DNA of 43,720 bases from Fulvivirga sediminis (lineage in GTDB: Bacteria > Bacteroidota > Bacteroidia > Cytophagales > Cyclobacteriaceae). Shown here in pieces: positions 35,921 through 43,720 of this stretch. Under the pieces are notes generated by a model. The model had not been told where the DNA came from. It worked only from the letters and a program-made list of their open reading frames with translations, and searched no databases. The position numbers and the translations under genes were made by a program. Within the stretch, counting starts at the first letter, position 1. Each line of letters starts with the position of its first letter. The DNA lies in contig NZ_JAESIY010000020.1 of the NCBI RefSeq assembly GCF_016757215.1, forward strand, positions 1 through 43,720, in the 5' to 3' direction.

Positions 35921-36619
35921 GGTTTTTAAAAGGTTAATCAAATTATTTGTAGAGACATTATTCAGCCTTTTGCTAACTAGCTCTCATTATTTAATAATGT
36001 CTCTATTTTATGTTTGTAGGTCAGGTGCTGGCTGTTTTTTGAATCAGGTGATGTTTTATCATTAATGAAATAGCTCCAATGACCAGTTTTTGGATTTTTG
36101 AGACATACTTCTGATAGAGAGTAAACCTTGTGGTAATAGACCGTAGGCATAGTAAGGTTTGGCATTGAATTTACAGGTTTTGCAATAATTACTATTTTTA
36201 TAAAATCAATAAATTTAGATAGTGACAATGGCTATTGCATCACTCAGGGTGGAAGCAATAGTCATTGAGGAAATAAAATTTTCATTAATTTACACAATCG
36301 ATTGCGTGAACGGAAATAAACTGAGAGGTTAAATTCTGTATAGTATGAAATTTTCAATTCCACTTTGCTTTTCAGAATACTGTAGCAGGAGTTTCTGAAA
36401 GGCTTACTGATCAATTGCTGTGCTACTTGAATGAGAATATGAGCCTTTTATCAATAGATAAATAGTGATACCATGACAGAAAAGGTTGAGGCTGAGCTTC
36501 AGTTTTTTAGCCGAAAAGTGTGTTCATGATCATGATGTGTAGAAATAAAAGGAGAAAGATTCTTTAAATTGGTCCCTGCCATTTAGTAAAAATCATGAGA
36601 TGAGGCCAATTGTATCAAT
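35921..36619. other. Upstream region of GH115, no convincing gene
   Basis: About 700 bases. A minus-strand frame at 35977-36228 would need a TTG start and shows no family resemblance, though a piece such as NPKTGHWSYFINDKTS looks protein-like. The long leader between the operator and the GH115 start is unusual and may hold this relic or an untranslated leader. Confidence 0.4.
36292..36307. promoter_or_regulatory. LacI-type operator, copy F (GH115 upstream)
   Basis: ACACAATCGATTGCGT, identical in all 16 bases to copy B before susC. The perfect core palindrome is at 36295-36304. It is the only such site near the GH115-GH43 transcript. Confidence 0.75.
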
Positions 36620-37114
36620 ATGAATTTAAGCGTAAGAACAGCAGAGAAAAGAGATGTTTCCAAAATACTTGAAATAGTGAACTATGAGATCAAGAATTCT
36701 ACAGTTATTTATGATTATGAGGAACGTACATACGATTATCAATTAGATTGGTATGAAACGAAAAGGAGGGATGACATGCCCGTTTTAGTAGCGGAAAAGG
36801 ATGAGGAGGTATTAGGTTTTGGCACATTTGGAATTTTCAGACCATGGGCAGCTTATAAGCACAGCGCGGAGCATTCAATATATATTCATAAGGATAGCAG
36901 AGGGCTTGGCATTGGAAAAATATTGATGACTGAATTAATTAATGCTGCTGAAGAAAAAGGATTTCATACTATGATTGCCGGGGTTGATTCTTCCAATGAA
37001 TCGAGCATTGAATTTCATAAAAAGTTTGGGTTTAAGGAAATTGGTCAATTTAAGGAGGTGGGATATAAATTTGACCGCTGGCTGGATTTGACATTTCTTC
37101 AGTTGCTTTTATAG
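36620..37114 (+). CDS. GNAT N-acetyltransferase (phosphinothricin acetyltransferase-like)
   Basis: A 164-residue cytosolic enzyme. The acetyl-CoA-binding motif A is clear (IYIHKDSRGLGIGKILM), preceded by the strand VLGFGTFGIFRPWAAY and followed by MIAGVDSSNESSIEFHKKFGF. This order is typical of the phosphinothricin/methionine-sulfone acetyltransferase group (YncA/Pat-like), which acetylates small amines or amino-acid analogues. It is a single gene not linked to the xylan locus. The substrate is unknown. Confidence 0.85.
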   Translation: MNLSVRTAEKRDVSKILEIVNYEIKNSTVIYDYEERTYDYQLDWYETKRRDDMPVLVAEKDEEVLGFGTFGIFRPWAAYKHSAEHSIYIHKDSRGLGIGKILMTELINAAEEKGFHTMIAGVDSSNESSIEFHKKFGFKEIGQFKEVGYKFDRWLDLTFLQLLL

Positions 37115-37220
37115 GAGAGTAAAAAAATGCCTGCTGAAGGGAGTATTCACGCAGGCTCTAGAGGCAGTAAAACAGAATGTTGAACTCTTATAATTTTAAC
37201 CTTTCAATGTTTTATAAAAC

Positions 37221-37847
37221 TTAAGCCTCATCTGAATACCAATCCTTAATCAAGAGATTTATTTTAGATTTGGCAGTGTCCAGAATATTTTCCAGTTGTG
37301 CTCTATTTTGATCTACGCCAAAAGCTGAAATGATTTCTGACTCCATGCCCAGAAAGTCGAAATTTTGTTTGATGGTAGCAGAAGCATATTCTTTAATATC
37401 ACCGGAGTTATTGTAGTCAAAGCCAGAAACTATTATTGAGGCCGATTTTTTGCCTTTACAAAGGCCACTGAACCCTGAGTCTGGATGGAAACTGAAGGTT
37501 TTATTACTCACTACAATAGCATCTACCCACGCCTTGACGGTAGCAGGCATACTGAAGTTATAGATAGGGAAGGCTAGCACTATAAAGTCCGCATCCAAAA
37601 CTTGTTCAATGAATAAGTTGTGATTAGACAAAATGGCTAATTCTTCTTCCGAAAAATCTCTTTTCCCGTTATTCCAATGCATGATCAGATTGAGATTGTC
37701 TTTCAACAATAAATCAGGGGGAGTGGACACTAAATCCACTTGAGTAACCTTGGTTTTTCCATGCACCGATTGGAGGAATTCATCTAGAAGTATTTTGGTA
37801 TATGATCCATTTCTAGGTGTGTAGCTGATGACTAATGTTTGTTTCAT
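37221..37847 (-). CDS. Flavodoxin-like NAD(P)H-dependent oxidoreductase (FMN azoreductase/quinone reductase type)
   Basis: A 208-residue protein with the flavodoxin-like fold of AcpD/NQO-type enzymes: N-terminal strand and phosphate loop LVISYTPRNGSYTK, then FIVLAFPIYNFSMPATVKAW, the usual FMN-contact motif (P-Y/N-F-xxP), and SASIIVSGFDY. Such enzymes use FMN and NAD(P)H to reduce quinones or azo compounds and protect from electrophiles. It is transcribed divergently from a LysR-type regulator 80 bases away, which probably controls it in response to a quinone-like or oxidative signal. Confidence 0.85.
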   Translation of the reverse strand: MKQTLVISYTPRNGSYTKILLDEFLQSVHGKTKVTQVDLVSTPPDLLLKDNLNLIMHWNNGKRDFSEEELAILSNHNLFIEQVLDADFIVLAFPIYNFSMPATVKAWVDAIVVSNKTFSFHPDSGFSGLCKGKKSASIIVSGFDYNNSGDIKEYASATIKQNFDFLGMESEIISAFGVDQNRAQLENILDTAKSKINLLIKDWYSDEA

Positions 37848-37927
37848 GTATTTTAATTTTTGCTAAATATAGACTGAATCAATTGATAATATTAATTATA
37901 ATTGTTAGTGTATTAATAACATAAATT
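37848..37927. promoter_or_regulatory. Divergent promoter region, LysR target candidate
   Basis: Eighty bases between the oxidoreductase and LysR genes, almost all A/T. It contains interrupted dyads such as ATTGATAATATTAATTATAA, which hold T-N11-A type sites as LysR proteins prefer, but the A/T richness makes any single call weak. Confidence 0.45.
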
Positions 37928-38812
37928 ATGATTGATCTGGAATGGTTGAGAACCTTTATTTCGATTTATGAAAATGCAAATCTTACAGAGGCAGCCAAGC
38001 AATTGAATATGACTCAGCCAGGGGTGAGTAAACATTTGCAAGCGCTTGAAAATCATATAGGTAAGACACTCTTTGATAGAACCACCCGAAGTTTAAAGGC
38101 TACGGAATATGGTAAATTTCTATACTCTCAGGTCAATGTGCCCATGCATCAATTATTGAAAGTGGAGCTGTATTCAGGCAAGAGGTCCAAGAAAAATAGA
38201 ACGGCTATTTCGATAGGGTGTACCTCTGATTTTTTTAATACATTTTTAGTCGATAAGATCTATGACTTTGATATGTACATCGTAACACAATTTGCTACGG
38301 AGGAAGAACTAGCAGAAGCATTAGAGCAAGAGAAAGTGCAACTACTGGTGGGGGTTAAAAAGAATGAAAGGTATGACCATATATTTCAGCCCATGATGCA
38401 GGAAGAGTTGGTGTTGGTTTGTTCATCTTCAATAGATATACCAGAAGGCTCGGAAAAAGATCATAAAAAGCTAATTTCCTGGCTACAGCAGCAAGTGTGG
38501 TTTGCTTATGATAATTTGCAAACCGACCTTCTGAAAATATGGGAGGCTAATTTTAATGATCACCCCAAAGTAGTTACCAGATATATATTACCTTCTTATA
38601 TTCAGATAGTTAAGGCTTTGACTAAAACAGAAGGAGTGAGTATTGTTCCCCGGCAATTTTGTAAGAATGGGTTGGAGGATCATGATATAAAAATTCCTTT
38701 TGAGTCCTTAGAAACGGTTCAGCGAAGTCTGTTTTATGCCTACAAGCTTAAGAACACACACTCTCAAAGTATAGAAGAGTTTATTAAAAAGATGGAAACG
38801 GCAGGAAAGTAA
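37928..38812 (+). CDS. LysR-family transcriptional regulator
   Basis: A 294-residue protein with an N-terminal winged helix-turn-helix (LEWLRTFISIYENANLTEAA, then TQPGVSKHLQALENHIG and LFDRTTRSLKATEYG). A periplasmic-binding-type effector domain follows from about residue 90. It lies divergent from the flavodoxin-like oxidoreductase, the classical arrangement in which a LysR protein regulates both genes. Nothing suggests a link with the xylan locus. Confidence 0.9.
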   Translation: MIDLEWLRTFISIYENANLTEAAKQLNMTQPGVSKHLQALENHIGKTLFDRTTRSLKATEYGKFLYSQVNVPMHQLLKVELYSGKRSKKNRTAISIGCTSDFFNTFLVDKIYDFDMYIVTQFATEEELAEALEQEKVQLLVGVKKNERYDHIFQPMMQEELVLVCSSSIDIPEGSEKDHKKLISWLQQQVWFAYDNLQTDLLKIWEANFNDHPKVVTRYILPSYIQIVKALTKTEGVSIVPRQFCKNGLEDHDIKIPFESLETVQRSLFYAYKLKNTHSQSIEEFIKKMETAGK

Positions 38813-38842
38813 TAACTGGTTTCTTAGTCTATGCCAAAAAGC

Positions 38843-38873
38843 GGGCTACCAGACTCTTCTGATAGCCCAATTT
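38843..38873. terminator. Bidirectional intrinsic terminator
   Basis: An 11-bp stem with one mismatch (GGGCTACCAGA/TCTGATAGCCC) around CTCT, with TTTTT on the right side and AAAAA on the left side. It can end both the LysR transcript and the minus-strand lipoprotein transcript. Confidence 0.8.
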
Positions 38874-38891
38874 TTCAAATTAATGATTCTA

Positions 38892-40105
38892 TTATGGCAC
38901 AATTTTAACTTGTACTTCCAGCTTTAAAGGGTTATAAATAGCTATGCCATCTCGCTCATTCATCAATCCGTTTACCGGGCTAACTTGATTTTGCTCCGCA
39001 TCGAACACATACTCAAAGCTGATAACCGAGGAATAATCGCCTGAAACAGCATACATATCAAGTTCCATGCTTAAAAAAGAGCTCTGATCAGGTTGAGTGT
39101 CGAACATATTAACCCTCAAGAAAGCATTGAATATATTATAGCTTTTGTCTGAATAAGGTGAATTTAATACTTCGTAGGATGCGGGATGCATATCTTTGAT
39201 TGGGTAGTTACCTGTATTGGTCCAGCTGGCCTCTTCAGAATTAATGTATTTTTCTCCTTGCTTTATATCTGGTAACATAAGAGCGGTTTCATTTAATTGA
39301 ATGGGATTAGCCACGTCCACAATTATTCTGTAAGTCACAGATTGAGTAGATGTGGCATCTTCAATTTTAAAGTATACATTATTGGGGTATTAAAATCAAT
39401 AGAGTTATTAGCAGTATAGTCAATATAATCACTGTTCCCAACCTTGTACTTTATTTGGGTGCCTGAGTATTGTAATGAGGGCGTTAAATCAGAGAAATCT
39501 ACTGCAGCCGGAAATACTACAAATAGTAAACTATCTTCAGTGTATTTTGGAGATTTAATGGTTTTTAATTTACTGGCGGCAACTGTATTCTCATCAGCAG
39601 AAAAGTCGAACGAGCGGATAAAAAGCTGTTCTGGTGCAGGTTTCTGTTCATAAGCTATCTTTACATGGTAAGTAATCTTTACATTCCCGTCTTTTCTTGA
39701 TGCTATTTCGTAACTAACATAATCTATTTCTGAAAATTTCATGACTGCCCCAACGGAAGGAAATACATTAAATTTTTCTAGGTCAATATTAACCGATTCT
39801 AAGGTTAGCTCATCGGATTTATAGGTATAAGGCAATAAGAGAGTGATTTCACCGGCATTGGTTTGCACACCGTTCACTAACGTAGGTTGTTTGAGATCTA
39901 TATCCACATAATCTACTTCTTTTATAGGGAAGTCCGTTAAGAAGGCTTCTTTCAGGTCGATTTTATCTTCAGGTTTAAGAATGTGTGGATCATCAGGATC
40001 GTCATCAGAGCCACAGCTGAATATTGATACTGAAAGAACAAGTGTGAATAATGTAACTAGAACTTTGTTTGGTAATCTAGAGGGGTGATTTTTAAAAGGT
40101 TTCAT
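38892..40105 (-). pseudogene. Lipoprotein with DUF5018-like repeats, broken by one frameshift
   Basis: Two overlapping minus-strand frames join into one protein of about 405 residues. The first starts at ATG 40105 with a signal peptide and lipobox SIFSC followed by GSDDDPDDP. It carries a repeat of the type FSADENTVAASKLKTIKSP, then LLFVVFPAAVDFSDLTPSL and DFNTPIMYTLK. There the frame goes wrong; one added A in the AAAA run (TTTT at 39365-39368 on the plus strand) would give LKIEDATSTQSVTYRIIVDV and continue to the stop at 38892. The pattern N-terminal strand, P-x-x-x-DFSxLTP, DFxxPxxYT is that of DUF5018-type Ig-like surface lipoproteins. The role is unknown. The break may be a real mutation, phase variation or a sequencing error. 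Confidence 0.75.
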
Positions 40106-40336
40106 GCAAATTTTGATTGTTTTTCTATAGACAATTTTATTCCTCAAATCCCCTATTAGGGAGGGTTAGTAGGTGAAGAAGTGGTAGAAGTTCGGGGGTC
40201 GTTCGGCGTTATTGTTATATAGTTTTTACTTGGCAATTGATGTTTTTTTTAGCTGAGTTTTCATTAAATGTAATTGGTCTAGGGTTAAATTTAAACGACT
40301 ACAAAATCAAAAGTCTGATAAGTTTTGCTAAGCAGG
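40106..40336. other. Intergenic region, AT-rich, no gene
   Basis: This holds the upstream region of the broken lipoprotein gene. Nothing further was recognised. Confidence 0.4.
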
Positions 40337-40792
40337 TTATTTTTTTAGTTGAGATTTAAATTTATAATATTTTATTGGGAGTATAATTTTATTAAAATAA
40401 TAAATATAAAATAAATAATGTAATTGTGTTTTGTGCTGGTATTTGTTTGGTGACTTAGGAATTTCTGATGTTTCAAGAAAAATGGAATTTCTTCTGTGAA
40501 TATCCTTTCCAAGATATCTGGGGAAAAAATGAATCACACATACTTCACATACAACTGACACGGTATTTTAAAAAAGATCTGCGAAGTAGGTTCCGCATTT
40601 TAACAAAATGCTTTCGTTTTCTTTAATGGTGATTTTTTCCGTGGGGGCTGATATATGTGATCCGCCTTTATTAAAATGTAAAGAACAAGCTTCATCCTGC
40701 AAAATGGGCTTTTGACGTAAAGGCGGAGTAACTTCTAACTTTTCAATTACAGTTTTCCCTCCTAAGTCAATATGTTGTCTATTATTTACCAT
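40337..40792 (-). pseudogene. AraC-type regulator N-terminal part, remnant
   Basis: Two minus-strand pieces in the same frame are separated by an in-frame TAA near 40568. The first (40792-40571) gives SLHFNKGGSHISAPTEKITI and ESILLKCGTYFADLF. The second gives VCVIHFFPRYLGKDI and LETSEIPKSPNKYQ. This resembles the cupin-like N-terminal sensor half of Bacteroidota AraC-family regulators (ILLKCGxYFA ... AIxVHFYPxxL). The C-terminal DNA-binding domain is absent; the frame dissolves into low-complexity AT-rich sequence (YLFYIYYFNKIILPI). It is therefore a dead regulator gene. Family assignment by recalled pattern only. Confidence 0.5.
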
Positions 40793-41011
40793 TAATTTTT
40801 TGGTTGAGCTAAGTTGTGATCGATGAAAACCTGCTTTAGAAATCGGTTATGGATGGGTTTAACTTTTATTGAAACATAAAGCTTAAGCTAAGCAAAAAAT
40901 TATTCTTAAAAACCTTCAACTTGTTCCAACCTTTAGCATCTATCTCCTGACTCTATTATTGTGCACACATTTTACTATAGAGATAAGGTTATAAAAACAT
41001 AATTACAAATA

Positions 41012-41838
41012 ATGAAAATCATATATAATATTAAAAAAGTATTTTTTTTGGCTTTTTATTGAGCTCCGCACTCTTAGTGTCATGCGATGATGATGATCAA
41101 GAAGTGAAACCCGAAGAGCCACAATCTTTGCATGCCAATGACGACAGTTTTTCATACTCTAATGAGGAGTGGCTCGATTTAACCGAATGGGAAGAGGCCA
41201 ATACGTATTATGCTACTTACGACATAAAGAAGTTGCTTGAAAATGATGAATTGCAAGGTAATAGCATCGCCGATATTGAGTTTAAGCTGGTGACAAAGCC
41301 TAAATTCGGAGAGATAAATAAGTCTGAGCAGCTTTTGGTCTTTTATTTTCCTAATACTGAATTTAAAGGTGAAGACACTTTTGAGTATGAGATTTGTAAA
41401 AGTGGAGAATGTAGTAAAGCTAAAGTGTCTATTAAGGTAAATGATTTTAAAAAGCCTGAAGAACCAGAAGAGCCAACTTTTCAGTTGGAAGCAGATAATT
41501 TTAACTACACTTATGACCAATTGATAACTGATCATGTGGAAGTGAAAGGAGAAAAAGTTATACTTTCTTTTGTTTATGAGTTGTCAGAATTTTTGAGTGA
41601 AATTACATCGTTAGGTATTGATTTCGAAGACATTGAACTGGAGTTACAGGACCCATCTGAAGGAGAAGTAAGTATAGATAGTGAAGGCACTATAACATAC
41701 AAAGAAGATATAACACTCTATCTTCGCACTGAATATCAAGCCACTATAAGCTACACCGTAAAATATGAAAATCAGGTTTATGAGTCTCAAATCTTGATAA
41801 ATGCAGAAACCGATGATGACTGGGCTGGTGGTTGGTAA
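41012..41838 (+). pseudogene. Ig-like (tandem-95/cadherin-type) lipoprotein, frameshifted in its signal peptide
   Basis: The ATG at 41012 opens MKIIYNIKKVFF, nearly the same start as the paralogue at 42367, but the frame hits TGA after 16 codons. Adding one T to the run of eight T at 41042-41049 gives MKIIYNIKKVFFFGFLLSSA then LLVSCDDDDQE, a perfect lipoprotein signal running into the long frame to 41838. Without that base only an unsuited TTG at 41059 could start it. The mature part (about 245 residues) has an Ig-like domain: LHANDDSFSYS, ELVTKPKFGEIN-like strand, FKGEDTFEYEICKSGECSKA, then a second beta domain ending in YTVKYENQVYESQI. Probably a surface lipoprotein. The break may be phase variation, a sequencing error or a real loss. 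Confidence 0.75.
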
Positions 41839-41898
41839 ACCATCGGAGAGTGAAGAGAGAGCGAAGAGATTAGTTCCAACTTTTTAATTTCCGTACTT

Positions 41899-42192
41899 AT
41901 GTTTGTTAGAAATAAGATCGCTTTCATTTGGTTCCTCTGGCTGATATTTCTTGCCAGCTGTTATGCTCTTGAAAGTAGTAATGTTAATCTAGAGGAATTA
42001 TCCAAGATCACAGATTCTCATATTAACGGGAATATGACCTCGAAGGCTATAACAAGTCGTGAGTTGAGAAATTTAAGTGATTCTATATCATCTGCCGATC
42101 ATTTGGGTCGGCAGAGTATACTGCGAATGCAATGTAGATATTTTGATTCACAACATAACATAGGCGTGGACACTAGATTTGATGGCAAATAG
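41899..42192 (+). CDS. Small lipoprotein, unknown function
   Basis: A 97-residue protein with a convincing lipobox (LIFLASC, C21). The mature part is 77 residues, helical and serine-rich (ELRNLSDSISSADHLGRQS), without a known motif. It lies between two paralogous Ig-like lipoproteins on the same strand, 60 bases after the first. It may be a truncated copy of a longer gene. Confidence 0.5.
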   Translation: MFVRNKIAFIWFLWLIFLASCYALESSNVNLEELSKITDSHINGNMTSKAITSRELRNLSDSISSADHLGRQSILRMQCRYFDSQHNIGVDTRFDGK

Positions 42193-42366
42193 ATTGAATC
42201 ATACCTGGGCCATTAGTAGACCATTGCACTTTTTAAGTCAAACCTCAAATTATAATTCTATATTCAAATTATACTAACATTATTAATGGATTAAATCAGT
42301 TCTTGGTGAAGTCATTTCACAAAATGAGTCTCGAGAATATATTGATTCTAATAAGATATAACCAAA

Positions 42367-43551
42367 ATGAAAATTATATATAATATAACTAAAATATTAT
42401 TCATAGCATCTATTATGGCTTCAACGGTTTTTGTGTCATGTGATGATGATGATAAAGACACACAACCTCATGATACGGAGCAATCTGATGATACAGAGCA
42501 ACCTGATGATCCTACAGTAATGAAAGCTAATGACGACTATTTTGAATACTCATATGACGAATGGATAGCATTTACAGAGCGAATTAAGGGCCAGACGTAT
42601 TATGCTAATTATAATATCAACGATTTATTAGATAATGATAATCTACTTGAGGGTAGTGACAAAATTAAATTTGAGGTTTTAACCCAACCGGTATTTGGTA
42701 AAGTAGATATGTTAGGCAAGGGGTATGTCAACTATAAGCCTGATGCTACTTTTAATGGACAAGATTCTTTTGAGTATCAGATATGTAAGAATGATGAATG
42801 TAGCCAAGCTAAGGTGTCTATCAAGGTGAATAATTACAAAAACCCTATAGTAGAGGAGCCTATTTCATATTATAATGACCTACTTAAATTATCTGTGGAC
42901 GAATGGTATAAGACTACAAAAGGAGAAAAGCTTTCCATTAATCCTAAAGCATTGGCTGTGTATAAAAAGAAATTTAAATGGACCAAGTTGAGTAAATTGC
43001 AAATAATAGGTGAGCCAAGTTATGGTGCCATCAAGTTAGTGTATGACCCTAGCTTATGGGAAACTCCTTACTATATTTCATATGAGCCAAATGATGAATT
43101 CAACGGAGAGGATTTATTTGAATATGAAATGTGTACAGATAGTAAATGTTACACTGGAACTGTGACAATAAGCGTAGCCGACTTCGATAAAAATGCCATT
43201 TATTTAATGCCAGACACCTACCGCTATGATTATTATGGATTCAGAGCCGATCATACTTATATAGCAGCTTCAGGAAAGGTTATGGCAACTTTATTTTACG
43301 AGTTTTCAGAATATTTGACTGAGTACGAGCTAAGAGGTCTATCTTATAATGATATTGAAATAGAGGTTAAAAAACCTGCTAATGGTAGAGCTACTTTATA
43401 TGAGGAGGGAGCAATTGGTTTTCAAGGTGAATTTAGTTATGAAGACGCTCGTAAAAACGGCTATGAAGTGCTTATAGAATACACTCTTAAGTATAAAGAG
43501 CAGGTGCATCACTCAAGCATAAATATAATAGTAGATAAGGCGCCTTGGTAA
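42367..43551 (+). CDS. Lipoprotein with tandem Ig-like (cadherin/tandem-95-type) domains
   Basis: A 394-residue lipoprotein, lipobox VFVSC (C25), then DDDDKDTQ and an acidic repeat of DDTEQ units as a surface-export-like linker. Two Ig-like domains follow with the phrase FNGQDSFEYQICKNDECSQA and FNGEDLFEYEMCTDSKCYTG, each with a cysteine pair and a preceding G-x-V/I-x-Y strand. The C-terminal 110 residues (from about YRYDYYGF) form a third domain shared with the paralogue at 41012. The gene is intact, in contrast to that paralogue. The domains suggest surface adhesion or a structural role; no ligand is evident. Confidence 0.85.
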   Translation: MKIIYNITKILFIASIMASTVFVSCDDDDKDTQPHDTEQSDDTEQPDDPTVMKANDDYFEYSYDEWIAFTERIKGQTYYANYNINDLLDNDNLLEGSDKIKFEVLTQPVFGKVDMLGKGYVNYKPDATFNGQDSFEYQICKNDECSQAKVSIKVNNYKNPIVEEPISYYNDLLKLSVDEWYKTTKGEKLSINPKALAVYKKKFKWTKLSKLQIIGEPSYGAIKLVYDPSLWETPYYISYEPNDEFNGEDLFEYEMCTDSKCYTGTVTISVADFDKNAIYLMPDTYRYDYYGFRADHTYIAASGKVMATLFYEFSEYLTEYELRGLSYNDIEIEVKKPANGRATLYEEGAIGFQGEFSYEDARKNGYEVLIEYTLKYKEQVHHSSINIIVDKAPW

Positions 43552-43720
43552 ATTAACAAAAAAAACGCCAAAGGCCCTTGCTACTAGTGGATCTCACAGG
43601 AAATAGTTTTTTGTAAGAATTACATTTACTCTTGAATAATAATAATTTAAAAAATAAGTTATTGGACCTGCTATCTTTGACTGGACATTAAGTTAAGCTG
43701 TTTTTGATTAAATTTACTAA
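43552..43720. other. Right edge, no feature
   Basis: 169 AT-rich bases after the last lipoprotein gene. No hairpin strong enough to call a terminator and no reading frame of interest. Confidence 0.5.

Noticed and set aside
35977-36228. 83-codon minus-strand gene before GH115
   Set aside because: It needs a TTG start, has no ribosome site and no recognised family; kept only as a possible relic.
37129-37156. Terminator after the GNAT gene (GCCTGC/GCAGGC)
   Set aside because: Only a 6-bp stem with a long loop and no U-run; too weak to call.
1-43720. CRISPR arrays, defence systems, prophage genes
   Set aside because: No regularly spaced repeats, cas-like, restriction, toxin-antitoxin or phage structural proteins were recognised among the reading frames.

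Overview
The window is AT-rich DNA from a member of the Bacteroidota, most likely a polysaccharide-degrading Cytophagales-type marine or soil bacterium. The evidence is a SusC/SusD pair, FecI/FecR plus a TonB-dependent receptor with an STN domain, several type IX secretion (T9SS) C-terminal sorting domains, and many lipoproteins with an acidic run just after the lipobox cysteine. No rRNA, tRNA or CRISPR array was seen. Species-level assignment is not possible from this sequence alone.

Layout. 1-850: a mobile-element graveyard. It holds the tail of a group II intron-type reverse transcriptase cut by a REP palindrome, a multiply frameshifted REP-associated tyrosine transposase (RAYT) flanked by inverted REPs, and a stub of a second RAYT copy. 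892-2465: two orphan genes of unknown function, followed by a fourth REP. 2608-7074: a secreted GH12 glucanase (minus strand), a small unknown gene and a periplasmic GH3 beta-glucosidase. 7788-18708: an ECF-sigma/anti-sigma pair, an STN-type TonB-dependent receptor, three surface-type lipoproteins (one beta-helix-like, two YWTD-propeller-like) and a T9SS-exported subtilase, all on the plus strand. This is the best candidate here for an uncharacterised system. 19198-19704: a small lipoprotein.

20280-36307: a polysaccharide utilisation locus whose gene content fits acetylated glucuronoxylan. It contains SusC, SusD, a GH30 subfamily-8-like glucuronoxylanase, a sialate-O-acetylesterase-type acetylesterase, a GH43 and a GH115 alpha-glucuronidase. 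The four transcription units are tied together by at least six copies of a LacI-type palindrome built on CAATCGATTG, lying upstream of susC, between GH30 and the esterase, and upstream of GH115. The regulator itself is not in the window. Secreted GH30 would cut the chain next to glucuronate branches, the esterase would remove acetyl groups, SusCD would import oligosaccharides, and GH115 and GH43 would trim them. The GH3 at 4810 could finish the job but lacks the shared operator.

36620-38812: a GNAT acetyltransferase and a divergent LysR/flavodoxin-like oxidoreductase pair. 38892-43551: lipoproteins of unknown role. Two of them carry single-base homopolymer frameshifts, two are tandem paralogues, and a broken AraC-type regulator remnant lies between them. 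Several degraded genes (RT, RAYT, methyltransferase, AraC, two lipoproteins) show this is a decaying, rearranging accessory region, or in part that the assembly has homopolymer errors.
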